From Gallionella sp. (lineage in GTDB: Bacteria > Pseudomonadota > Gammaproteobacteria > Burkholderiales > Gallionellaceae), in NCBI GenBank assembly GCA_017880945.1, contig JADGRM010000044.1, positions 1 to 11,614 on the forward strand: a stretch of 11,614 nt of DNA, given 5' to 3'. The translations under genes were made by a program, and so were the position numbers. The notes below the pieces were generated by a model. The model searched no databases. It was not told the origin of the DNA and worked only from the letters and a program-made list of their open reading frames with translations. Shown in pieces: positions 1-6,205 of the stretch (positions are counted from its first letter, which is position 1; the number at the start of each line of letters is the position of its first letter).

Positions 1-295
1 TTCGATTGAAGCTTCCCGTTCAAAAATGGAGCTGCTGGATACCTTCAAACAATACCAGTATCCGGGTGACATTGGTCCCGGTATTTATGATATTCACTCA
101 CCAAACGTTCCTTCACAGGCTGAAATAGCAGCACTAATTGCGAAAGCTGCCCAAGTTGTGCTGATCGAACGGCTCTGGATCAATCCCGATTGCGGGTTAA
201 AAACAAGGCGGTGGGATGAAGTAATCCCCTCTCTCGAGAATATAGTAAATGCTGTTCGCTCCTACAGGGAGAGCCTGAAAGAGTCGAGATCATAA
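1..295 (+). CDS. metE: Cobalamin-independent methionine synthase, C-terminal end (partial, 5' end outside window)
   Basis: Final ~97 residues of 5-methyltetrahydropteroyltriglutamate-homocysteine methyltransferase, the cytosolic zinc enzyme that transfers a methyl group from methyl-folate to homocysteine as the last step of methionine synthesis. The reading frame is open from base 2, so the gene enters from the left edge. Seen directly: SIEASRSKMELLD, then IGPGIYDIHSPNVPS and NPDCGLKTR, which are the hallmark C-terminal motifs of MetE. The Cys in NPDCGLKTR is the third protein zinc ligand (Cys726 in the E. coli enzyme). The protein ends at a normal position, about 20 residues after that motif, with TAA at 293-295. 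No clear intrinsic terminator follows. Family assignment is essentially certain; whether the missing 5' part is intact cannot be seen. Confidence 0.96.
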   Translation, partial: SIEASRSKMELLDTFKQYQYPGDIGPGIYDIHSPNVPSQAEIAALIAKAAQVVLIERLWINPDCGLKTRRWDEVIPSLENIVNAVRSYRESLKESRS

Positions 296-411
296 TATGC
301 ATGAATACGTGTATTACAGGCCTGTTCTCAGCAATAGGTAAATTTCTTTTTGTTTATTGATGAGTCAAAGCTGTTCCTTGCGGTGTGAGCACTGCCAGTT
401 GGCTCACCTGC

Positions 412-440
412 TTGAAGTGAAATTTAGATTTTGATATAAT
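412..440 (+). promoter_or_regulatory. Candidate sigma-70 promoter
   Basis: TTGAAG at 412-417 and a perfect TATAAT at 435-440 are separated by 17 bases, the ideal spacing. The -35 box matches the consensus TTGACA at four of six positions. Transcription would start near 447 and could supply the PRC-barrel gene through a ~350-base leader. The 6-bp inverted repeat GTGAGC/GCTCAC ends five bases before the -35 box and could be an operator; that is inference. A -10 box this good can occur by chance in AT-rich DNA. Confidence 0.4.
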
Positions 441-503
441 CGGTTTTAAACGGTATCTGCAAAGGCCTACCTCCTGATCATCTTGCCAGATCTTTCTGTA
501 TGG

Positions 504-563
504 TGAGCAGTTTTACCGACTATGTCAACTCGTTTATGCATACTCATTTATGTAAACTGCTCA
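504..563. repeat. Inverted repeat in intergenic AT-rich region
   Basis: TGAGCAGTTT at 504-513 is the exact reverse complement of AAACTGCTCA at 554-563, with a 40-base spacer. Immediately downstream CTCATAAA occurs twice (560-567 and 575-582). No T-run follows, so it is not an intrinsic terminator. It may be a regulatory site, a leader structure or the trace of an old insertion; the sequence alone does not say which. Confidence 0.35.
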
Positions 564-799
564 TAAATTTATTTCTCATAAACTCTACTAAAGTTAAGGA
601 CATTCGTCTGCTCAGGTGGTACTCTACAAAGGAGAATCTGAGTTTTTATATTTTCGAGAACCCAGATGAGCTCTGTGCTCGGAGCTTAGGGAATGCAAAC
701 GAGATTCCCATTGATAAAGATCTCACTGGGATGGTTCTGACTTAAATCAACAGGATGGATAAATCTTCAAGTCTGGATGATAGGTTATAGAGGTGAAAG

Positions 800-1441
800 A
801 TGGAAATTCCCTTAAACGCTCAAGTTGATTGCACGGATGGAGTCTATGGGCGTTCCGTTTATGTACTGATAAACCCGGTTATCAACCAGGTGACCCATTT
901 GGTAGTGAAAGAGGATTCATCCCCCAATACAGAGTACATTGTACCGGTTGATGTTGTGTCCGAAACTATAGCCGATACGATTCGACTCCGTTGCAGCAAG
1001 GCAGAGCTGGAAAAGATGGATCCGTTTATCAAAACGACCTTTATCGAAGAGAAGGTACCCGACAATTACTTATCTTATGGTAGCAGATATGGGTATGGAA
1101 TGGGTGCATACTACTACTGGCCCTATTCTGGCTTTAAAAGGACTGTAAATGTCCCTGTGGAGCATCGGCAGATTCCACAGGGGGAGCTGGCTGTGCGCCG
1201 TGGTACACGCGTAGAGGCGACGGATGGCTATGTTGGCCATGTCGACGAATTCGTGGTCAACCCGGAGAACGGCCACATTACCCATTTGGTTATGCGAGAA
1301 GGACATCTGTGGGGAAAGAAAGATGTAATTATTCCCCTTTCGGCGATGGGTGATACTCGCAAAGATACCGTATTCCTGAAGCTTGATAAGCACCAGGTCG
1401 AATCTCTGCCGACCTTCCCGTTGCAAAGGCGCTGGTCCTGA
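800..1441 (+). CDS. Tandem PRC-barrel domain protein
   Basis: A 213-residue soluble protein made of two copies of one unit, residues about 5-75 and 133-205. Each copy begins with a TDG-x-x-G turn (CTDGVYGRS and ATDGYVGHV), continues into a hydrophobic strand ending NPV/NPE...THLV(V/M)(K/R)E, then an (I)(V/I)P strand, and ends with a charged helix. This is the PRC-barrel fold, a small beta-barrel found in the photosynthetic reaction centre H subunit, RimM and many stress-related bacterial proteins, where it mediates protein binding. The copies are joined by a Gly/Tyr-rich linker (YGSRYGYGMGAYYY). There is no signal peptide or membrane segment. The ATG at 800 is supported by AGGTG at 791-795. 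The fold assignment is strong; the cellular role is unknown. Confidence 0.85.
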   Translation: MEIPLNAQVDCTDGVYGRSVYVLINPVINQVTHLVVKEDSSPNTEYIVPVDVVSETIADTIRLRCSKAELEKMDPFIKTTFIEEKVPDNYLSYGSRYGYGMGAYYYWPYSGFKRTVNVPVEHRQIPQGELAVRRGTRVEATDGYVGHVDEFVVNPENGHITHLVMREGHLWGKKDVIIPLSAMGDTRKDTVFLKLDKHQVESLPTFPLQRRWS

Positions 1442-1585
1442 TAATTGGGGTTGGTTTGGCAACCTGCCTTGGGCTGATGAAAAAGTCAAACTAGGCAGGA
1501 TTATCTATCGTGCGAGTTTGCTCGGGATCTTCCCATCGATGGATGAATGCAGCCAGGAAATGATGATTGACGAAGGAGTACAGCC

Positions 1586-2074
1586 ATGAACGACTATCAA
1601 CCCTGGGAGTTCACGTGTAAAACTTGCGGCGATCATAGTTTGACCGTCACACATATTTGGGCCATCCTTGCCGGGCCTGATAGTGAAAGCTGGCAGGAAT
1701 GCGGGCCGCTCGAGTCTGATCATCTCTTGCGATTCAACGACAGGGAAAAGATAGAGAAAGAAGATGATGAAGAGGATGTAGTAGAGCGAGGGGACTTCGG
1801 TGAGTTTGCAGAAGATGACTCTGCTTCTAAGCCGGAAGAGTTCGAAATATTCGAACAGGAGAGCGACCCGGAAAGTGACGAGTTTTATGTGAATTGTGCA
1901 GGCTGCGATCGCGAGATCGAATTTGGCTGGTCACAACCCGATCGGGGTGGGCGCATATTTCCCGTGGAATGTTCAGACTTCATTCCAGGAGAATGCTGGC
2001 CGGAACCCAGATATTGGGATTCCTGGCAGCAGAAACATTGGCTCCGAACGGGAGATGGTCAGCCAGGACGTTGA
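1586..2074 (+). CDS. Small zinc-ribbon-like protein with acidic insert (unknown function)
   Basis: A 162-residue protein. Seen directly: a CxxC knuckle at C11/C14 (TCKTCGDH), a strongly acidic low-complexity stretch at about residues 49-100 rich in Glu and Asp, and a second CxxC at C104/C107 (NCAGCDREIEFGW). The two pairs would make a four-Cys zinc ribbon split by the acidic loop. No enzyme domain, signal peptide or membrane segment is visible. The start ATG at 1586 follows a good GAAGGAG (1572-1578). The tail (CWPEPRYWDSW...) looks like a natural end, but the last ~20 bases before the TGA at 2072-2074 already overlap, in another frame, sequence that reads as phosphoglucomutase. The stop may therefore have been supplied by the pgm remnant. 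I do not recognise a named function. Confidence 0.65.
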   Translation: MNDYQPWEFTCKTCGDHSLTVTHIWAILAGPDSESWQECGPLESDHLLRFNDREKIEKEDDEEDVVERGDFGEFAEDDSASKPEEFEIFEQESDPESDEFYVNCAGCDREIEFGWSQPDRGGRIFPVECSDFIPGECWPEPRYWDSWQQKHWLRTGDGQPGR

Positions 2075-2982
2075 TCCCACTTTCCGTTGCATGACAGTGG
2101 ATTGGGACGGTCAGATCCGCATGGACCCCTCCTCGCCTTATGCGATGCAGCGCTTGATCGGCTTGAAGGATCAATTCGAGCTCGCTTTCGCATGCGATAC
2201 CGACCATGACCGGCACGGGATTGTCACCTGAAGTGCGGGATTGCTTCCACCCAATCATTATCTTTCGGTGGCCATCTACTACCTCTTCCAACACCGGCCG
2301 AAGTAGCGAAAGGCAACTGCGGTTGGCAAAACGGTAGTGAGCAGCCAGATGATTGATCGTGTCGCCGCGAAGCTTGAACGTAAGCTCTACGAGGTACCCG
2401 TCGGTTTCAAGTGGTTTGTGGATAGCCTGCTCGACGGCTCGCTTGGTTTCGGTGGTGAAGAGAGCGTCGGTGCGTCTTTCGTCCGCCTGGATGGCCGCGT
2501 TTGGACCACGGACAAGGACGGAATGATCCCAGCCTTGCTTGCAGCCGAGATCACTGCCCGCATGGGGCGCGACCCTGGCGAGATCTACCGCGAACTCAAC
2601 CACAAGTTTGGTGAGCCAGTTTACGAGCGGGTTGAGGCACCCGCACCCCGCAACAAAAAGCGTTGCTGGAGAAGCTCTCACCGGAGCAGGTCAAAATAAA
2701 AGACCTGGCTGGCGAAAAAATCCAGGCTGTCCTCACCAACGCGCCGGGCAACGGCGCTCCCATCGGAGGGCTGAAGGTGGAAGCGGAAGCGAAAGGTTCG
2801 CAGCACGGCTGTCAGGAACTGAGAATATTTACAAGATTTATGCGGAAAGCTTCCGGGGAGCGGATCATTTGCACCGCATCCTGGAGGAAGCACAGGCAAT
2901 CGTCAACGACGCTCTTGCGGTAGGGGCGTCGCCGGGAAATGGTTTGAGGAAAGAACATAATCAAACCGAAAAACGTACTTGA
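2055..2982 (+). pseudogene. pgm: Phosphoglucomutase remnant: N-terminally truncated, two stops, two frameshifts
   Basis: C-terminal ~55-60% of an alpha-D-glucose-specific phosphoglucomutase (interconverts glucose-1-P and glucose-6-P). The homology runs in order through VDPTFR, MTVDWDG, SSPYAM, DRHGIVT, PPNHYL, SSQMIDR, GFKWFVD, GFGGEES, TDKDGM, APGNGAPIGGLKV and SGTENIYKIYAESF. Damage visible: TGA at 2229-2231 after DRHGIVT, where CGA (Arg) is likely ancestral; TAG at 2304-2306, where TGG (Trp) is likely; a one-base loss near 2646; and a second loss (1 or 4 bases) near 2790-2797 that removes the normal G-W-F. The phosphate-binding RPSGTE motif reads RLSGTE, another C-to-T change. The first ~40%, including the catalytic phosphoserine region, is absent upstream. 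The protein cannot be made whole. Boundaries are approximate at the 5' end; the last frame stops with TGA at 2980-2982. Confidence 0.9.
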
Positions 2983-3057
2983 CATCGCGCTATCGCCGCA
3001 CGCCGTCGCTGCTGTTACAATTGATTTTATCCCGAAATCGGCAGCCCAGGTGAAACC

Positions 3058-4356
3058 ATGAGCAACAGGAAACTAATCACCGACGCTGAGCTGGAAAAGC
3101 TTCAGCACGAATCATTCAACTACTTTCTGCATGAAACAAATCCAGTCAACGGGTTGGTTATCGACAAGACCGCAGTAGATTGGCCTGCCAGTATTGCCGC
3201 TACAGGCCTTGCGCTGGCGTCTTACCCAGTGGCTGTCGAGCGCGGATTTATGCCGCGTGCCGCGGCGGTAGAACGAACGCTGACCACGCTGCGTTTTTTC
3301 TGGGACAGCCCGCAAGGCCCTGAGCCCGACGCCACAGGCTACCGGGGCTTTTTTTATCATTTTCTCGACATGCAGACCGGCCGGCGCGCCTGGCAATGCG
3401 AACTATCAACGGTAGATAGCACTTTTCTGCTGGCGGGTGCGTTGACTGCGGGAATTTATTTTAACGCGGATACATCCGATGAGCTTGAAATCCGCACGCT
3501 CGCTGACGCTCTCTATCGCCGCGCGGATTGGCAATGGGCGCAAAACCGTGGCGCAACGGTTACGCACGGTTGGAAGCCCGAAGGCGGATTTCTCAAATAC
3601 CGTTGGCAAGGCTACGATGAGGCGCTGCTGCTGTATATCCTGGGGTTGGGCTCGCCTGCTCATCCGTTGCCCGAGAGCAGCTACGCAGCGTGGGCTTCTA
3701 CTTACCGGTGGGAACACATTTACGGATTTGAATATCTTTTCGCCGGGCCGTTATTTATCCACCAGCTCTCGCATATCTGGATTGATTTTCGCGGTATTCA
3801 GGACGTATTCATGCGTGAAAAAGGCATCGATTATTTCGAGAACAGCCGTCGCGCGACTTGTGTCCAGCAACAGTACGCGATGGACAACCCGCTCAAGTTC
3901 GCGGGCTATGGCCGCTGTTGCTGGGGAATTACCGCGAGCGACGGCCCCGGTCCCCACAAGATTAAAGTGAATGGCATCAAGCGCCAATTCTTCAATTACC
4001 TGGGACGAGGCGTGCCGTACGGGCCCGACGACGGAACTCTCGCGCCGTGGGCGGTAGTAGCTTCACTACCGTTCGCGCCAGAGATCGTGCTGCCCGCGAT
4101 AGACTATTGTATTAACCAGGTTAAATTAACAGAGCTCAACCCCTACGGCTTCAAAGCCACATATAACCCGACCTACCCGGTGAAATCCAACAATCCCTCT
4201 GGCTGGGTATCACCGTGGCATTACGGGCTTAATCAAGGGCCGATTATTTTGATGATCGAAAACTATCGTACCGGCTTATTGTGGCGATTGATGCGAGACT
4301 GCCCTTACATCACAAGCGGCTTGCAAAGAGCGGGGTTCAGCGGAGGTTGGTTATGA
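3058..4356 (+). CDS. Glycoamylase-like glycoside hydrolase (PF10091/COG5368 family)
   Basis: A 432-residue intact protein of the putative glucoamylase family, an (alpha/alpha)6-barrel fold also found in beta-1,2-glucanases (GH144) and in cyclic beta-1,2-glucan synthases. Seen directly: N-terminal ELEKLQHESFNYF, then ATGLALASYPVAVERG, FYHFLDMQTGR, GYDEALLLYILGLGSP, AGPLFIHQLSHIW, CCWGITASDGPG, and the C-terminal signature NQGPIILMIENYRTGLLW. The acidic residue E188 in GYDEA fits the conserved Glu of this family. At the position where I expect VETSFL-like sequence it has VDSTFLL (D120). No signal peptide is present, so it probably acts in the cytosol on an imported or stored glucan. The ATG at 3058 has AGGTGA at 3048-3053. 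It sits between pgm (dead) and zwf, consistent with glucan degradation, but the exact substrate is not predictable. Confidence 0.88.
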   Translation: MSNRKLITDAELEKLQHESFNYFLHETNPVNGLVIDKTAVDWPASIAATGLALASYPVAVERGFMPRAAAVERTLTTLRFFWDSPQGPEPDATGYRGFFYHFLDMQTGRRAWQCELSTVDSTFLLAGALTAGIYFNADTSDELEIRTLADALYRRADWQWAQNRGATVTHGWKPEGGFLKYRWQGYDEALLLYILGLGSPAHPLPESSYAAWASTYRWEHIYGFEYLFAGPLFIHQLSHIWIDFRGIQDVFMREKGIDYFENSRRATCVQQQYAMDNPLKFAGYGRCCWGITASDGPGPHKIKVNGIKRQFFNYLGRGVPYGPDDGTLAPWAVVASLPFAPEIVLPAIDYCINQVKLTELNPYGFKATYNPTYPVKSNNPSGWVSPWHYGLNQGPIILMIENYRTGLLWRLMRDCPYITSGLQRAGFSGGWL

Positions 4357-4467
4357 CCCCTGTATAACTTTTATGCGATAGAACTTTATGCCAACGGAGT
4401 GAACGGCAGGAGATTATAACGCGGCGGAGCGGCGGGCTTTGCTTAGATTTCGAAAAGGAGATGCACG

Positions 4468-6051
4468 ATGACGAATAAAACAATGACTGATCAGCGATTG
4501 CAAGGCGTTGCAGCAAACGCAGGCCGTGTGATGGAACCCTGCACACTGGTGCTGTTTGGCGCGTCCGGCGATCTGACGCAGCGAATGGTGATGCCGGCCA
4601 TCTTTCGCCTCGCACGACGCGGTGTACTCTCGCCGGAGTTCCACTTAATCGGTTATGCGCGAACTCGAATGACCGACGACGAGTTCCGGGCGCGGATGCG
4701 AAAGGCGGTGATGCGTGAACCCAGAGAGGGCGATGAGCAGGCGTGGACGGACTTCGCCGCTCGTCTGTCCTACCTCCCGGCTCAATACGACGGCGATGAC
4801 CTGCAAGGCTATGCGGAACTGGCGCACAGGTTCGAGCAGCTTGATCGCGGAACAGGAGCGGGCGCACGGCGGCTCTTCTATCTCGCCACCCCGCCCGAGC
4901 TGTTTTCGCCGATCATGAAACACTTAAGTGACGCGAAACTCGCCGGTCAAGCTCACCATCCCGCCACCGGAGGCTGGGCGCGCTTCGTCATCGAAAAGCC
5001 CTTCGGGCACGACCTCGCATCGGCGCGAGCACTCAACGCCGACATTGCCCGCAGCTTCAATGAAAATGACATCTACCGCATCGATCATTTTCTTGGCAAA
5101 GAGATCGTGCAGAACCTCTTCGCCCTGCGTTTCGCCAACGTCATCTTTGAACCCTTATGGAATCGCAACTATATCGATCACGTTCAGATCACAGCTGCGG
5201 AAACGCTCGGTATGGAAGGGCGCGGGGGCTACTATGAAACCGCCGGTGCCATACGCGATATGGTGCAGAACCATCTTCTGCAACTCTGCGCGCTGGTCGC
5301 CATCGAGCCTCCCGCCGAATGGAACTCTCGCGCCGTGCGTGATGAAAAAGTGAAAGTGTTGCGCGCCATCCGAAGGATCCATCCCGGCAAGGTCAAACAC
5401 GATGCCGTGCGCGGGCAGTACGCGGCGGGCAGCATCAACGGCAAGCGTGTACCTGGGTATCGTAAAGAGGAGAAGGTGGCGACAGATTCTCAAACGGAAA
5501 CCTACACCGCGCTCAAACTCCATATCGATAACGTGCGCTGGGCGGGTGTGCCTTTCTACCTGCGCTCGGGCAAACGTCTGGCGAAGCACGAAACCGAGAT
5601 CGTCGTCGAATTCAAGCCCGCGCCGCACACGCCGTGGATGCCGGGCGGCACGGTCGGTAAGGGGGTGCGCCCCAACCTGCTCGTCGTCAAAGTCTCACCT
5701 GAAGAAGGCATCTTTATTCGCGTTGAAGCGAAGCAGCCAGGACAGGGAATGCAGCTTCAGTCAATCAATCTCGATTACTGCCTTAGCGATGAACGCGGCG
5801 CAACGGAGTCACCATCGGCGTATGAACATCTCCTGCTTGATAGTATGCGCGGCGACCCGACCTTCTTTGCACGTGCGGATGAAGTGGAATCGGCCTGGGA
5901 GATAGTCGAACCGGTCATCAAAAAATGGGGATCGGAAAAGTCACCGGACTTTCCCAACTATACCGCCGGTTCCGCCGGTCCCGCGTCTGCCGATGAATTG
6001 CTTGCCCGTGACGGACGGCGCTGGTATGACTCAACCGATCAGGCAGATTAG
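4468..6051 (+). CDS. zwf: Glucose-6-phosphate 1-dehydrogenase
   Basis: First enzyme of the oxidative pentose phosphate pathway: oxidises glucose-6-P to 6-phosphogluconolactone with NADP+ or NAD+. The 527-residue protein is complete. Visible motifs: the dinucleotide-binding FGASGDLT (residues 30-37), EKPFG (176-180), the substrate-site RIDHFLGKE (204-212, with H207 matching H178 of the Leuconostoc enzyme) and MVQNHLLQL with the expected catalytic His at 269. The C-terminal half carries FYLRSGKRL and YEHLLLDSMRGDPTFF. It is somewhat longer than the usual ~490 residues because of a ~20-residue N-terminal tail and a C-terminal extension. ATG 4468 has AAGGAG at 4455-4460; ATG 4486 is an alternative. 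The 111-base gap after the glycoamylase gene is compatible with co-transcription. No defect is visible. Confidence 0.97.
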   Translation: MTNKTMTDQRLQGVAANAGRVMEPCTLVLFGASGDLTQRMVMPAIFRLARRGVLSPEFHLIGYARTRMTDDEFRARMRKAVMREPREGDEQAWTDFAARLSYLPAQYDGDDLQGYAELAHRFEQLDRGTGAGARRLFYLATPPELFSPIMKHLSDAKLAGQAHHPATGGWARFVIEKPFGHDLASARALNADIARSFNENDIYRIDHFLGKEIVQNLFALRFANVIFEPLWNRNYIDHVQITAAETLGMEGRGGYYETAGAIRDMVQNHLLQLCALVAIEPPAEWNSRAVRDEKVKVLRAIRRIHPGKVKHDAVRGQYAAGSINGKRVPGYRKEEKVATDSQTETYTALKLHIDNVRWAGVPFYLRSGKRLAKHETEIVVEFKPAPHTPWMPGGTVGKGVRPNLLVVKVSPEEGIFIRVEAKQPGQGMQLQSINLDYCLSDERGATESPSAYEHLLLDSMRGDPTFFARADEVESAWEIVEPVIKKWGSEKSPDFPNYTAGSAGPASADELLARDGRRWYDSTDQAD

Positions 6052-6152
6052 CCAGGAGTAAGCGCAGCAGGTTGGGCGAGCAGGCGCAAGACTTGGCCCG
6101 GCCACGAAGATTGTCGCCACCGTTGGAGGCCCTCAATGCTTATCAGAAGTAT

Positions 6153-6164
6153 GGTAGGCCTACC
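6153..6164. repeat. 12-base perfect palindrome upstream of the epimerase gene
   Basis: GGTAGGCCTACC at 6153-6164 is a perfect palindrome lying 41 bases before the preferred start codon of the following gene, in the 154-base zwf-epimerase gap. Its position is suitable for a dimeric repressor or activator, but a single short palindrome is weak evidence and no promoter boxes could be fitted to it with confidence. Confidence 0.3.
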
Positions 6165-6205
6165 TCTCTTGCTTGTACCATCACTTTTTATTGGAGAAAC
6201 TAAAA

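Larger units (their letters stand above)
296..799. other. Long intergenic stretch, AT-richer, no convincing gene
   Basis: About 500 bases between metE and the PRC-barrel gene, visibly richer in A and T than the flanking genes. It holds a candidate sigma-70 promoter (412-440), a short GTGAGC/GCTCAC inverted repeat (385-390 and 402-407) just upstream of it, and a 10-base inverted repeat (504-513 and 554-563). An ATG-started frame of 81 codons runs from 500 to 745, but it has no Shine-Dalgarno sequence and no recognisable motif. I therefore treat it as probably non-coding, although a small species-specific protein or an old gene remnant cannot be excluded. Confidence 0.5.

Noticed and set aside
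463..473. AGGCCTACCTC occurring both here and at 6156-6166
   Set aside because: An 11-base exact match is expected by chance several times in a window of this length; the two sites share no other context.
500..745. 81-codon ATG frame in the metE to PRC-barrel gap
   Set aside because: No ribosome binding site, no recognisable motif and AT-rich composition unlike the neighbouring genes. It is more likely a chance frame, though a small protein cannot be ruled out.
1463..1499. CCTGCCT/AGGCAGG inverted repeat after the PRC-barrel gene as a terminator
   Set aside because: 23-base loop and no T-run, so it is not a convincing intrinsic terminator.
1980..2681. Long open frame of 233 codons on the minus strand opposite the pgm remnant
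   Set aside because: It is the shadow of pgm homology, which is clearly encoded on the plus strand; the minus-strand translation shows no family motifs.
2979..3021. Perfect TTGACA (2979-2984) and a TACAAT (3016-3021) before the glycoamylase gene
   Set aside because: The two boxes are 31 bases apart, too far for one sigma-70 promoter, and neither has a suitable partner at 16-18 bases.
4337..4867. Minus-strand frame over the glycoamylase-zwf boundary
   Set aside because: Opposite to zwf, Arg/Ser/Pro-rich shadow translation, no motifs.
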